Shown piece by piece: positions 1 to 9,449 of a stretch of 64,000 bases of DNA. The notes below the pieces were generated by a model. That model did no database searches and was not told where the DNA came from. It saw only the letters and a list, made by a program, of their open reading frames with translations. Positions within the stretch are counted from its first letter, which is position 1, and every line of letters starts with the position of its first letter. The translations under genes were made by a program, and so were the position numbers. Origin of the DNA: an uncultured Schlesneria sp. (GTDB taxonomy: Bacteria; Planctomycetota; Planctomycetia; Planctomycetales; Planctomycetaceae); the NCBI GenBank assembly GCA_903871875.1, contig CAIQIR010000033.1, forward strand, positions 1 through 64,000, read 5' to 3'.

Positions 1-174
1 TACGGCCCCTTGCATGAGCAGCATGACAGGGATGCCAGTGCCCAAGACCGATTTGATCCCATTGCCACGGAAGTTCTCGACGATCCGAAAGAGGTCGAGA
101 AGCTGCGGGACGCTTTGGGAATCAAGCCCGTTGAGAAGCCCGCTGACGCGCTCTCGGGAACTGGCAATAACTAA
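1..174 (+). CDS. C-terminal end of an unidentified protein (partial)
   Basis: Frame 1 is open from the first base to a TAA at 172-174, giving about 57 residues with the ending LSGTGNN. The visible part is hydrophilic, with a charged stretch (DDPKEVEKLRDALG) that looks like a short amphipathic helix and then a Pro/Ala-rich tail. No domain can be recognised. The gene begins upstream of the window and ends about 170 bp before the alcohol dehydrogenase on the same strand. Codon use resembles its neighbours, which supports real coding, but the identity is unknown. Confidence 0.55.
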   Translation, partial: YGPLHEQHDRDASAQDRFDPIATEVLDDPKEVEKLRDALGIKPVEKPADALSGTGNN

Positions 175-345
175 CGCGGTAATCCAGGGTGGGACAAGCA
201 TTTTTGGGCGGACAAAACACGATCGACCAATTTGTCCGGATTGAAAAAAGAAAACGCAATTGTCGTTCGATTTGGCAGGCCTATCATTTCGAGATGTCGG
301 ACCAACGGGTGGTCCGCGAAGTTCTCGTACGGAAAGAGCAGCCAA

Positions 346-1374
346 ATGGCAACCACATTCAAAGCCTACGCAGCGACATCCAAAGGGGGCGAACTCAAGC
401 CGTTTGAATTTGACCCCGGTCCTCTCAAAGATGAACAGGTCGAGATCGCGGTCAGTTACTGTGGACTCTGTCACTCGGATCTCTCGATGCTCGATAACGA
501 GTGGGGGTTCAGCCAGTACCCCTTCGTACCGGGCCACGAGATTGTTGGAACGATCGTGGCCGCGGGTAATCAAGTGCGAAACGTGAAGGTCGGCGACCGC
601 GTCGGATTGGGCTGGTTTTCCGGCAGCTGCATGGCCTGTTCACAGTGCCTGGCCGGTAATCACAACCTGTGTACCGATCAAAAAGGGCGTGAGGAAACAA
701 TCATCGGTCGCCCCGGCGGTTTCGCCAATCGCATCCGTTGTCACTGGGTCTGGGCCACTCCCCTGCCCACGTCACTCGATGCAGCCAAAATCGGTCCGCT
801 GTTCTGCGGCGGCTCGACCGTCTTCAATCCGCTGATTCAGTTCGGCATCAAGCCGACGGATCATGTGGGTGTGATTGGCATCGGCGGCCTGGGGCATCTG
901 GCACTGCAGTTCCTCAATAAATGGGGTTGCGACGTCGTCGCCTTTTCCTCCAGCGATTCGAAGTCGGCCGAGGCCATGAAACTGGGCGCTCACCGCGTCG
1001 TGAATTCTCGAGACAGCAAGCAGCTGGCCGCGATCGCCGGAAGTCTCGACTTCATTATTTCGACGGTCAATGCGACGCTGGACTGGTCGGCCTATCTCAG
1101 CTGCCTGGCGCCGAAGGGCCGCTTTCATACGGTGGGGGCAATCCCCGAACCAATCTCTGTGGCTGCCTTTTCCCTGATCATGGGCCAGAAGTCGATTTCC
1201 GGTTCACCACTGGGCAGTCCCAGCACGACGAAACTGATGATCGATTTTTGTGCTCGTCACAAGGTCGAACCGGTCACCGAGCTATTCCCGATGTCCAAGG
1301 TCAACGACGCCATCGAACACCTGCGCGCGGGAAAAGCCCGCTACCGCATCGTCCTGCAGAACGACATCAAGTGA
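346..1374 (+). CDS. Zinc-dependent alcohol dehydrogenase (MDR superfamily, CAD/YahK-like)
   Basis: A 342-residue cytosolic medium-chain dehydrogenase that should interconvert an alcohol and an aldehyde with NAD(P)H. Catalytic-zinc motifs are visible: CGLCHSD at about 39-45 and GHE at about 63-65. Four structural-zinc cysteines lie at about 95, 98, 101 and 109. The Rossmann glycine motif GIGGLG follows near residue 175. The pattern matches the cinnamyl-alcohol-dehydrogenase/YahK branch, which acts on broad aldehydes. The ATG at 346 was chosen because homology begins at MATTFKAYA and a GGAAAGAG ribosome site lies just upstream; an in-frame ATG at 232 would add 38 residues of non-family sequence. 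The gene converges on phoH with only 2 bp between the stop codons. The physiological substrate is unknown. Confidence 0.88.
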   Translation: MATTFKAYAATSKGGELKPFEFDPGPLKDEQVEIAVSYCGLCHSDLSMLDNEWGFSQYPFVPGHEIVGTIVAAGNQVRNVKVGDRVGLGWFSGSCMACSQCLAGNHNLCTDQKGREETIIGRPGGFANRIRCHWVWATPLPTSLDAAKIGPLFCGGSTVFNPLIQFGIKPTDHVGVIGIGGLGHLALQFLNKWGCDVVAFSSSDSKSAEAMKLGAHRVVNSRDSKQLAAIAGSLDFIISTVNATLDWSAYLSCLAPKGRFHTVGAIPEPISVAAFSLIMGQKSISGSPLGSPSTTKLMIDFCARHKVEPVTELFPMSKVNDAIEHLRAGKARYRIVLQNDIK

Positions 1375-1376
1375 CA

Positions 1377-2717
1377 TCAAAGCAGGTTGCTGGCCAATTC
1401 CGCCAAGGCCGATCGTTCGCCCTTTTCCAGTGTGATATGCGCATAGATCGGTTGACCGACCATCCGATTAATCAGGTAACTCAATCCGTTGGACAGTGAA
1501 TCGAGATAGGGATGATCGATCTGCTGGATGTCGCCCGTCAGGATGATCTTGGTTCCCTCCCCCGCCCGCGTGATGATCGTCTTCACTTCGTGCGGGGTGA
1601 GGTTCTGAGCTTCGTCCACAATGAAGAACACGCGTTGCAGACTGCGACCGCGAATGTAGGCCAGCGGCGTGACTTCCAGCTTGTACTTCACCAACAGATC
1701 ATCCAGCTTTGAGCGAATATCCGATTCGCCCAGATGCGAACACATCACGGCGAGGTTGTCGTACAGTGGCTGCATGTAGGGATCGAGTTTGGCACTGATA
1801 TCGCCCGGCAGGAACCCCAGATCGCGATTGCTGAGTGGTACCACCGGACGGGCCAGCAACGTCTGACGATAGCGCGAACGGCATTCGAGTGCCGCCGCCA
1901 TTGCCAGTAGCGTCTTCCCCGAACCGGCTTTGCCGCCAATGGTCACCAGCTTGATCGAATCATCCATCAGGGCGCTGAGAGCGAAGGCCTGTTCGGCGTT
2001 GCGAGGCGTCACACCGGCGGCCGAGATTTTTTCGATCCGCGAGAACATCTTCTCGTTCGCGTGATAGGTCGCCAGCACCGACTTCGATCCATTGCGCAGG
2101 ATGAAGTTTTCATTGGCCAGCGGTTCGGTCACCATCGGCAGATGATCGGGCGGAACGTTTCCGGTGTTGTGGAAAAATTCCGAGATGACGTCGGATGGCA
2201 AATCAACCAGCAGACGCTTACCCGTGTAAAGCTTATCAAAGCTTTCGACCTTATCGCTGTTATAGTCCTGGGCCGGCAGCCCCATCGACTTGGCCTTCAG
2301 CCGGAGATTCGTATCCTTGGTGACGAGAATCACGGAGCGAGGCTGCTCCTGATCCTTCAGGGTCAACGCGATATCGAGAATGCGATGATCGGGTGCATCG
2401 CTGAAGAAGGCCTTGCGAAGTTCTTCGCCATGCTCGCCTCGCAGAACAACGCGGATCTTCCCGAGTCCCGGGCCGAGCGTTGTGCCATCGTCCGAGAGCA
2501 CGTCACTGGTCAATTCGTCCAGCCGGCGAAGAAACGCCCGGGCCTGGAAATTGATATCCTCGTTGCCCTTTTTGAATCGGTCTAACTCTTCAAGGACGGT
2601 GATGGGAACGGCAATGTCGTTCTCTTTAAAATTCCACAGACACCCGGCGTCGTGAAGAATGACATTCGTGTCGAGAACAAACAGCTTCGAGCGATTGCTC
2701 GGCGTGGTTGCCGTCAT
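1377..2717 (-). CDS. phoH: PhoH family protein with N-terminal PIN domain (PhoH2/YlaK type)
   Basis: A 446-residue fusion of a PIN-fold nuclease domain (about 10-150, opening with [11 protein letters not shown], which carries a conserved acidic residue) and a C-terminal PhoH ATPase (about 240-440). The ATPase shows Walker [10 protein letters not shown] near 260 and Walker B FIVDEAQN near 367. PIN-PhoH proteins of other bacteria are described as RNA-unwinding ATPases coupled to an RNase, so a role in RNA turnover or stress is likely. The ATG at 2717 is preceded by an excellent ribosome site, AGGGAGGA; an upstream in-frame start would add 18 residues of poor sequence. No small antitoxin-like gene precedes it. 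It is the last gene of the minus-strand run that includes glmM and guaA, about 280 bp downstream of glmM. Confidence 0.9.
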   Translation of the reverse strand: MTATTPSNRSKLFVLDTNVILHDAGCLWNFKENDIAVPITVLEELDRFKKGNEDINFQARAFLRRLDELTSDVLSDDGTTLGPGLGKIRVVLRGEHGEELRKAFFSDAPDHRILDIALTLKDQEQPRSVILVTKDTNLRLKAKSMGLPAQDYNSDKVESFDKLYTGKRLLVDLPSDVISEFFHNTGNVPPDHLPMVTEPLANENFILRNGSKSVLATYHANEKMFSRIEKISAAGVTPRNAEQAFALSALMDDSIKLVTIGGKAGSGKTLLAMAAALECRSRYRQTLLARPVVPLSNRDLGFLPGDISAKLDPYMQPLYDNLAVMCSHLGESDIRSKLDDLLVKYKLEVTPLAYIRGRSLQRVFFIVDEAQNLTPHEVKTIITRAGEGTKIILTGDIQQIDHPYLDSLSNGLSYLINRMVGQPIYAHITLEKGERSALAELASNLL

Positions 2718-2996
2718 CGAGTCCTCCCTGACATAAGTAATCTGCGGCCGGCGGCGGTTTCCAGACCTCACTACTTCACGTCCCCGTCGAACGGGGCAAT
2801 CGATGAAGGAGCGATGACTTGGAAAGGGACATCCGTGCCATCCAGGGGAAGGCTAAACGCCAAGCCTCATTCGGTCAACTGAGTTCTGCACAATTTGTGA
2901 TCGCAGCCAATGGACTTTATTTGGTGCGTCGATTTTCATGGCAACGGCATTGCACGATCAGGCACATTTCCACCGCCCAGAGCCGAGTGACACGGC

Positions 2997-4343
2997 CTAC
3001 AGCACGGCCTGCTGCGCCAACTGCACCGCTTCGGCACACAGCGATTTCGCCTTGGCCTCATCCGGTGCTTCCGCGATCACGCGGATAATCGGCTCGGTAT
3101 TGCTGGCTCGCACTTGAACCCAACGATCGGGCCAATCAAGACGCAGTCCATCGCCCTCGGTCGCTGTGGCCGTCGCATAGGCCGCTCGCAAGGCGGCACA
3201 AGCCTGGCCGACACGTTCACGCGGACAGTGCAGCTTGTCTTTGATGATCGTGTACTGCGGCAGTCGATCGACCCAATCTGCCAGCGACGACTTTCGCACG
3301 ACAAGTCCATCCAGCACATAAGCCATGCTGACAAAACTATCGCGAACAAAGCCGACTTGCGGTTCGATCACGCCGCCATTCCCCTCGCCACCAAGCAGCG
3401 CGTTGACCTCCAGCATCTTCGCGACCACGTTGGCTTCACCGACATGCGAGCGATAAAACGGACAACCATGTTTGGCCGCCAGATCAGCCGTCACGCGGCT
3501 GGTCGAACCATTCACAACGACCGGTCCCTTGTGCCGCGACAACACATGATCGGCAGCCAATCCCAGCGTCAGTTCTTCACCAATGTAGCGGCCGATGTTG
3601 TCCACGATGGCCAATCGATCGGCATCGGGATCTTGAGCGAACCCGACATCCGCACCGTGCTTGACGACCGCAGACATCAGCGTGGTCAGGTTATCTTTGA
3701 GTGGTTCAGCGGGGTGCTCGAATTGCCCGTCGGCCGTGCCGCCCATCACGATCACTTCACAACCAAGATCGCGCAGCAACTGCGGTCCAAGCAGGCTGCC
3801 CGACCCATGATTGCAGTCCAATACGACCTTGAATTTCTTCGCGCGAATCGCCGCGACATCGACCAGCTTGAACACACGTCGCTGGTGTTCGCTGTTCGGG
3901 TCAGCCACCGTTTCAACCGAGCCCAATCCCGACCAGGCCCGATAAGCGGGTGAGCCGTTGATGACCTTCAGCAGTCGTTCGCCCGCCTCTTTGTCGAACA
4001 CGGAACCGCGCGGCGAAAAGGGCTTTAGTCCGTTCCATTCGATCGGATTGTGACTGGCCGTCAGTTGCAGACCGCCGGCCGCGCCGAGTGCCGTAACCAT
4101 CACGCCGCAGGTCGGCGTTGAGGCGATTCCCAAATCGAGAATCTTGCAGCCCGTGGCCATCAATCCCGCCAGGACCGCGTGTCGTAACATCTCGCCCGTG
4201 GAACGTCCGTCTCGCGAAAGCACCACGGTGCCGCCCTTCACGACGGTTCCCAACGAGGCGGCAAATCGAGTCACGTATTCGGGGTCCAGGCCATCACCAA
4301 TGACGCCCCGCAATCCCGAGATGCTGAGAATCCGTTCGGCCAT
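2997..4343 (-). CDS. glmM: Phosphoglucosamine mutase / phosphohexomutase
   Basis: A 448-residue member of the alpha-D-phosphohexomutase family. It should interconvert the 6- and 1-phosphates of glucosamine (or mannose/glucose), feeding UDP-GlcNAc and cell-envelope synthesis in the cytosol. The phosphoserine loop TASHNP lies near 95-100, the metal loop DPDADR near 240, the sugar loop GEGNGG near 320, and the phosphate-binding loop RASNTEP near 414. The N-terminal SGLRGVIGD is closer to the archaeal-type GlmM/PMM branch than to E. coli GlmM, so exact substrate is uncertain. The start is the ATG after GAAGGAT. It begins about 10 bp after the guaA stop, so the two are probably co-transcribed. Confidence 0.85.
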   Translation of the reverse strand: MAERILSISGLRGVIGDGLDPEYVTRFAASLGTVVKGGTVVLSRDGRSTGEMLRHAVLAGLMATGCKILDLGIASTPTCGVMVTALGAAGGLQLTASHNPIEWNGLKPFSPRGSVFDKEAGERLLKVINGSPAYRAWSGLGSVETVADPNSEHQRRVFKLVDVAAIRAKKFKVVLDCNHGSGSLLGPQLLRDLGCEVIVMGGTADGQFEHPAEPLKDNLTTLMSAVVKHGADVGFAQDPDADRLAIVDNIGRYIGEELTLGLAADHVLSRHKGPVVVNGSTSRVTADLAAKHGCPFYRSHVGEANVVAKMLEVNALLGGEGNGGVIEPQVGFVRDSFVSMAYVLDGLVVRKSSLADWVDRLPQYTIIKDKLHCPRERVGQACAALRAAYATATATEGDGLRLDWPDRWVQVRASNTEPIIRVIAEAPDEAKAKSLCAEAVQLAQQAVL

Positions 4344-4353
4344 TTGTGATCCT

Positions 4354-5940
4354 TCACTCCCATTCAATCGTGCTCGGCGGCTTCGAGCTGATGTCGTAGA
4401 CGACCCGATTCACACCGCGCACTTCGTTGATGATCCGCGTCGAAATGCGTTGCAAAACATCGTGCGGCATCGGGTACCAGTCGGCCGTCATGAAGTCATC
4501 CGTCGAGACCGCTCGCACGGCGATCACTTCTTCATAGGTCCGGCCGTCGCCCATCACCCCGACGCTCTGCACCGGCAACAACACGGCGAAGGCCTGTTGA
4601 ATCACGCGATAAAGGCCCGCACTTCGCAGCTCTTCCAGCACGATGGCATCCGCCTCACGCAGCTTGGTTAAGCGCGGAGCCGACAGTTCGCCCAGGCAGC
4701 GCACGCCGAGGCCCGGTCCGGGAAACGGATGACGCCAGACCAGTTCTTCGGTCAATCCCAGCTCCAGACCCATACGACGCACTTCGTCCTTGAACAGGTC
4801 TCGTAACGGTTCGATCAATTCGAAACCCAACTGCTCAGGCAGACCGCCGACGTTATGGTGAGCCTTGATTGTGGCGGCCGGTCCATCCGCGTTCGCCCCC
4901 GATTCAATCACGTCGGGATAGAGCGTCCCCTGGGCGAGGAACTTCGCATCGGGAATCGATTCGGCTTCCTTGCGGAAGACTTCGATAAAGACCCGGCCGA
5001 TGATCTTGCGTTTCTGCTGCGGTTCGGTCACGCCGGCCAGCTCTTGCAGAAAACGATCCTTCGCGTCGACGACATGCAGGTCGGTCTTGAAGTGGTTCTG
5101 GAAACGATCGCGGACCTTGTCGGATTCGCCCTTACGCAACAGGCCGTTGTCGACAAAAATGCACGACAGCTGCGAACCGATGGCTCGGTAGAGGATGGCC
5201 GCCACGACCGAAGAATCAACACCGCCCGACAGACCACAGATCACTCGATTGTTGCCGACCCGCGCTTTGATCGCCGCCACTTCGCGTTCGATCAGCGAGC
5301 TGATTTTCCAGGTGCCGTGACAACCACAGACTTCTTTGACGAAGTTGGCCAGCAGCCTTCCGCCCTGTTCCGTATGAGTCACTTCCGGGTGAAACTGCAG
5401 TCCATAGATCGGCTTCGTGTGATGCTTGACGGCCGCGATCGAACAAGTCGAGGTACTCATCAGCGGGCGGAACAGACCGACCGTGTCGTCGACCTGATCA
5501 CCGTGACTCATCCAGACCGTGATCGCTTCGGGGATTCCATTCAGAAACGGATCGGCGGCAACGACGCGGCATTCGGTACGACCGAACTCGCGTTTGGTCC
5601 CCGATTTGACGCTTCCGCCCAGGGTCTGACAAACCAGTTGCAGCCCGTAGCAGATACCCAGAATGGGAATGCCCAGATCGAACAGACGCGGATCGACTTT
5701 GGGAGACCCCTTGTCGTAGACGCTCGCAGGACCGCCCGAAAGAATCAGCCCCTTGGGGTTCAATTCCTGAATTCGTTCAATCGACAGATCGTGTCGCACC
5801 AACTGACAGAACACATTTTGATCGCGAACACGGCGAGCGATCAGTTGTGCGGTCTGGCCGCCAAAATCGAGAACCAGAATCAGTTCTTCTTGAATTGTCG
5901 AGACTCCAGCAGGGGCGGTCGGTGCAACAGAAACTGTCAT
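4354..5940 (-). CDS. guaA: GMP synthase (glutamine-hydrolysing)
   Basis: A 528-residue enzyme converting XMP, glutamine and ATP to GMP, the last step of de novo guanine nucleotide synthesis. An N-terminal class I glutamine amidotransferase carries the nucleophile in GICYG (about 97) and the His/Glu pair in FHPEVTH (about 183). It is followed by the ATP pyrophosphatase domain with P-loop SGGVDSS near 238 and a C-terminal dimerisation domain ending in PPSTIEWE, the typical GuaA terminus. Length matches the family. The start chosen is the ATG giving [10 protein letters not shown]; homology begins about 20 residues later at [10 protein letters not shown]. It leads directly into glmM, linking purine supply and amino-sugar metabolism in one transcript by position only. 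Confidence 0.96.
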   Translation of the reverse strand: MTVSVAPTAPAGVSTIQEELILVLDFGGQTAQLIARRVRDQNVFCQLVRHDLSIERIQELNPKGLILSGGPASVYDKGSPKVDPRLFDLGIPILGICYGLQLVCQTLGGSVKSGTKREFGRTECRVVAADPFLNGIPEAITVWMSHGDQVDDTVGLFRPLMSTSTCSIAAVKHHTKPIYGLQFHPEVTHTEQGGRLLANFVKEVCGCHGTWKISSLIEREVAAIKARVGNNRVICGLSGGVDSSVVAAILYRAIGSQLSCIFVDNGLLRKGESDKVRDRFQNHFKTDLHVVDAKDRFLQELAGVTEPQQKRKIIGRVFIEVFRKEAESIPDAKFLAQGTLYPDVIESGANADGPAATIKAHHNVGGLPEQLGFELIEPLRDLFKDEVRRMGLELGLTEELVWRHPFPGPGLGVRCLGELSAPRLTKLREADAIVLEELRSAGLYRVIQQAFAVLLPVQSVGVMGDGRTYEEVIAVRAVSTDDFMTADWYPMPHDVLQRISTRIINEVRGVNRVVYDISSKPPSTIEWE

Positions 5941-6158
5941 AAAAGCGAAACCGTAGGAAGGATCACAAGCCCTGCATCGGCACAGGGGGAAGGGGCCAAT
6001 TGTATCGTCCACTACGAGTGTGGCAAATCGAGTCGCCTGATTACCGCACAATTGGCGGCTTGAACGGCCCGGTCAGCGCGAACCTGAAATCGGTCAACGC
6101 CCTGCCCCGACGTCCCTGTCACCAGCGACAATCCCGCACTCGACGTGCCTAAGCGGAA

Positions 6159-6659
6159 TCAGGCCTTCGGCTTATGAGGCGGCGAGAACTTGATCTTTTC
6201 GACGTAGCGGGCGATTTGCTTGCTGCCCGGGTCAAATCGACCTGTGCATTTGGAAATCGCCTTCACCACGTACTTGTACTGCGTTTCATAGTCAGCATCG
6301 ATTTCGACCTCGACCTCTTTGGTCAACGGGTTCCCCGGTCGGCCGATGATCGTCAGGATTTCTTGATTCAGGCGTTCGAAGGCGGCATCGTCATTTCCGA
6401 GGTTCTTGGAACCGAGCGTCATCTCGGTCAGACGGCCTTCGCGATCGGACCGCAGACTGACCTTAATATCGGGCAGGTTCTGTTCGGCCGCCGCGGCCGT
6501 CGGTGCGCCGATCGGCATGTTGATGTTGAAGTTGCCTTCGGGCGATACGATCTTCAGATTCAGCATGAAGAAGATCAGCAATAGAAAGACGATGTCGATC
6601 AACGGAGCCATCGGGATTTCGACCTTCGACGGTCCCGTCGTGCGATTTCTGAGCTTCAT
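6159..6659 (-). CDS. exbD: ExbD/TolR-family biopolymer transport protein (second copy)
   Basis: A 166-residue inner-membrane protein with a short cytosolic N-terminus, one TM helix (about 18-40) and a periplasmic domain. The helix carries the family signature APLIDIVFLLLIFFM, including the aspartate that conducts protons in ExbD and TolR. The start is the ATG after GGAGGAA, a ribosome site lying inside the end of the preceding exbD; only one base separates that stop from this ATG, so translation is probably coupled. It is the last gene of the TPR-ExbB-ExbD-ExbD run. A gap of about 220 bp separates it from guaA. The periplasmic half has no TonB-like extension. Confidence 0.92.
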   Translation of the reverse strand: MKLRNRTTGPSKVEIPMAPLIDIVFLLLIFFMLNLKIVSPEGNFNINMPIGAPTAAAAEQNLPDIKVSLRSDREGRLTEMTLGSKNLGNDDAAFERLNQEILTIIGRPGNPLTKEVEVEIDADYETQYKYVVKAISKCTGRFDPGSKQIARYVEKIKFSPPHKPKA

Positions 6660-6660
6660 C

Positions 6661-7140
6661 TTAAAGTTCCTCCGCCATCGCACGGAGCGAGAATTTGGAA
6701 AAGCCCGCTTCCTGACACTTCTTGATCAACTCTTGCACCAGCCCGGTCGGTACTTCCGAATCGGCCCGGATCAGCACGGTCACATCCTTGATGACCTCTG
6801 TCCCGTGGATGCGTTCCATGACCCGCCGTTCCTGATCCAGGTCGGGCGAGATCTGACGCACCTCGATATAGCGTTCGTTGTAGAAAACTTCGGGAATGGA
6901 ATTAACGCGCACGCCGGATTCGTCGCGCTGGTAACCAAAGTTCAGCACCAATTCATGTTCGGGTTTGACCGCTGGAGGTTTGGCGAGCACATCTTTCGGC
7001 AGCTTGACCCGTTCGTCCGCTTTGGTGTTTTCGAAGTTGATGGCGATCATAAAGAACGTCAACAACTGGAACACGATATCGATCATGGGAGTCATGTCAG
7101 GTTCCGAGAACCCCATCGCAATCTTTCCCAGCTTCATCAT
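6661..7140 (-). CDS. exbD: ExbD/TolR-family biopolymer transport protein (first copy)
   Basis: A 159-residue single-TM protein. The TM segment DMTPMIDIVFQLLTFFMI contains the conserved aspartate of the ExbD/TolR proton path. The remainder is a periplasmic domain with a conserved ExbD-type C-terminus (VLIRADSEVPTGLVQELI). Two consecutive ATG codons are possible starts; CGGAG just upstream fits either. A preceding TTG is also in frame but less likely. It lies between exbB and the second exbD. Two non-identical ExbD subunits suggest a heteromeric stator, which is common in planctomycete and Bacteroidetes ExbB/D clusters. Confidence 0.92.
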   Translation of the reverse strand: MMKLGKIAMGFSEPDMTPMIDIVFQLLTFFMIAINFENTKADERVKLPKDVLAKPPAVKPEHELVLNFGYQRDESGVRVNSIPEVFYNERYIEVRQISPDLDQERRVMERIHGTEVIKDVTVLIRADSEVPTGLVQELIKKCQEAGFSKFSLRAMAEEL

Positions 7141-7232
7141 CAAACTCCGAGATCACCAAACTCCGAGGATCCGTCAGGAGATGCGAAAGTCCCCACTGCG
7201 GCAGGGCGCATCGATCGCCCCTGCAGATCGAA

Positions 7233-8108
7233 CTACTCCGTTCTCGGTGAATTCGCGGCCGTCAGCGGTGCGCCACCGCCGATGCGGGTGCCCGTCGTTG
7301 TCGGCTTGGTCATGCCCTGGAAATTCTTCATCAGGTTTTCAGCGACGAACCCGCACTCCATCAGAAACCGGGCCAGCCGGTTCTTATAGAGCGAATAAAA
7401 CACAATCGCCGGAATCGCCACCACCAGGCCTTCCAACGTCGTGAACAAAGCGGTGGCGATGCCGTCCGCGAGTTCCGACGGTTTGGGCGAGGTTGTCGAA
7501 TTGGCAATCACCTGAAAGCTCAGCACCATCCCCTGCACCGTGCCCAATAGTCCCAGCATCGGTGCGATCGAACCGATCAACGCCAGATAACCAATCTTGT
7601 GTTCCATGGTCATCGTTTCATCTTCACCAACCTGCTGCATCTGCTCGACCGCTTCGTCGTAACCGCGTGACAGTCGCCCCATGCCGGCCGCCAGAATCCG
7701 GCCGAGAAACGAATCGCTCAATTTGGCCGCTTCGTAAGCCCCCTGATAGTCCTTGGCCTGCAGCTGTTGTTCAAACTCTTCAATGAACGACGAGGGTAGA
7801 TAGTTGTCGCGACGTAATTGCAGCGCGATCATCATGATGATCGCGACCATCGCAAACGACACCAGCATGATCAGAAAGCCGAAGATGCCCGACGCACGAA
7901 TCATCCAGTTCAGGAATGATTCCGGCCCCTTCTTGATGCCCGGACTTTGGCCGTCCAGGCCCGGCTTGAAATGGTCATCGAGAACGGTCGGACGATCAGG
8001 TTCGTCCTGTGCCAGCGAAACGGTGTGAGACCATCCGATGGTCATCCATCCCACCAACACCGCGAGAACCAAACACCACAATCGACTGCGAACAACGGTC
8101 TGGTTCAT
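7233..8108 (-). CDS. exbB: MotA/TolQ/ExbB proton-channel family protein with signal peptide
   Basis: A 291-residue inner-membrane protein. It opens with a cleavable-type signal peptide (about 1-34, ending near VSLAQ), then a periplasmic linker of about 35 residues, a first TM (about 70-95), a cytosolic loop, and two further TMs in the conserved region IAPMLGLLGTVQGMVLSF and EGLVVAIPAIVFYSLY. These are the hallmark helices of TolQ/ExbB/MotA. The start is the ATG after AAGGGA. ExbB proteins with an added signal peptide are known; here it precedes a short linker. Together with the two ExbD genes downstream it should form a proton-driven stator. The TPR genes upstream are candidate partners, replacing the usual TonB or TolA/Pal. 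Confidence 0.93.
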   Translation of the reverse strand: MNQTVVRSRLWCLVLAVLVGWMTIGWSHTVSLAQDEPDRPTVLDDHFKPGLDGQSPGIKKGPESFLNWMIRASGIFGFLIMLVSFAMVAIIMMIALQLRRDNYLPSSFIEEFEQQLQAKDYQGAYEAAKLSDSFLGRILAAGMGRLSRGYDEAVEQMQQVGEDETMTMEHKIGYLALIGSIAPMLGLLGTVQGMVLSFQVIANSTTSPKPSELADGIATALFTTLEGLVVAIPAIVFYSLYKNRLARFLMECGFVAENLMKNFQGMTKPTTTGTRIGGGAPLTAANSPRTE

Positions 8109-8322
8109 TGAGATCCCTTTCACTTCGTCATTCCTTTTACGCGGGCACCCTCCAAGGCTCTCCATCTTGCCGATTCTAACTACTGCCCCCCAGAAACCAA
8201 ATACCAAGACGCCGGATGACGTCCCAAAGTCCCGCTTTGGCAAAACTGAGCCCTCGCATGCGGCAGGACGACGGAACGGACTCCCACTCCCGCCCGTCAG
8301 TGAACTCTTTTCCAATTCTTTC

Positions 8323-9381
8323 CTATTCACTTCCGGCCAGCTTCTTTCGCCATTCACTATGGGGATAAATCTGGACCAGTTTTCCGGCGGCTTCGACGCT
8401 ACGGTCCGGCTGCTGGACCAGTTTCCACAGCGAACTTAACTGATACAGGGCTTCGGCGTGGAAGTTCGCTTCACGAGGAAACAGCACATCCACGTGCAGG
8501 TAGGCCAGCACCGCCTCTTTATTGCGACCCAACCTGGACAGCGCCTGTCCTTCCAGCACATACGCCTCGGCCAGGACGGCGGTCTCTTCGGCGGAAGCTT
8601 TTTCGACCACGGCTTCCAGGATCTTCAGCGCCTCGTCCAGCTTCGTCTGCAGGATCAATCCGCGTGCTTGACCAAGCTGTGCTTCGTACTTGCGAGCCAA
8701 TTCCACGGGCGAATCACCCGCGCTGTTCGCGACCGCTTCAAATCCGGCAATCGCGTCCTCAATTTTTCCTTCGCTGACCAGCGCCCGCGATTCGGTGATC
8801 TGTGCCGCCAGTTTGACGTCGTTCCAGGGCGCCTTTTTCAAGATCTCGATCGTCTTATGCAGACCTTCGAAATCCTTCGCCGCCAATTGAACCTGGCTGA
8901 GAAACAACGCCGACTCGTAGAACCGCACATGTTCGGGATACGCTTTTTGCGCCGCCATCAGTTTTTGAATCGCCTGTTCGCGCTTATCGGGATCGGTCAG
9001 CGCCTGCCTGGCCAGTACCCGCGCCAGCACATATTCGTATTCGCCCGCCAAAAAGGGACTGGGCGACTTCGCTTCGCTTTTGGCTTTCTGAAAACTCTTC
9101 GTCGCCAGTTCGTACTGACCGCTGTTCTCTTCGGGATAACCCAGCTTCAGCGTAGGCCCTCCCCCGTCCCATTCGATCGCCGCCAGATCATTGGCCGCGA
9201 TCGTTTCGTCACCTTGCAGGCGTTTAATCGTCACATCGGTCTTGGACATGGCCGAGATGCTGCCGCTGACTTTTTTCGCGTCACTTTTTTTGGTGACGAT
9301 GTCCACCGCCCCGGCCGGAGTGAACGACACAGACACGAGGACGGCCAAAGCGAGCGTCGTTTTGTGGATCAGGAATTTCAT
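8323..9381 (-). CDS. Exported TPR-repeat protein
   Basis: A 352-residue protein with a clear Sec signal peptide (MKFLIHKTTLALAVLVSVSF, cleavage probably near PAGA-VD). A short beta-rich module of about 50 residues follows (VSGSISAMSKTDVTIKRL, ending in a conserved AIEWDG), then helical TPR-like repeats to the end (for example GQYELATKSFQKAKSEA and AEAYVLEGQALSRLGRNKEA). No catalytic motif is visible, so it is probably a periplasmic scaffold. It sits between the giant TPR protein (68 bp gap) and exbB (about 215 bp gap), which suggests it contacts the ExbB/ExbD complex. I do not recognise a named family. Confidence 0.82.
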   Translation of the reverse strand: MKFLIHKTTLALAVLVSVSFTPAGAVDIVTKKSDAKKVSGSISAMSKTDVTIKRLQGDETIAANDLAAIEWDGGGPTLKLGYPEENSGQYELATKSFQKAKSEAKSPSPFLAGEYEYVLARVLARQALTDPDKREQAIQKLMAAQKAYPEHVRFYESALFLSQVQLAAKDFEGLHKTIEILKKAPWNDVKLAAQITESRALVSEGKIEDAIAGFEAVANSAGDSPVELARKYEAQLGQARGLILQTKLDEALKILEAVVEKASAEETAVLAEAYVLEGQALSRLGRNKEAVLAYLHVDVLFPREANFHAEALYQLSSLWKLVQQPDRSVEAAGKLVQIYPHSEWRKKLAGSE

Positions 9382-9449
9382 GGGACGTCTTTCAGATCAT
9401 CGGCCATTGAGCCGTTTCAGAATTCAGCAGAGCATTGAACGAGATCCGT

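Noticed and set aside
4855-6063. 402-residue plus-strand open frame opposite guaA
   Set aside because: Exact antisense shadow of guaA, Arg/Asp/Gln-rich, a usual artefact of codon bias.
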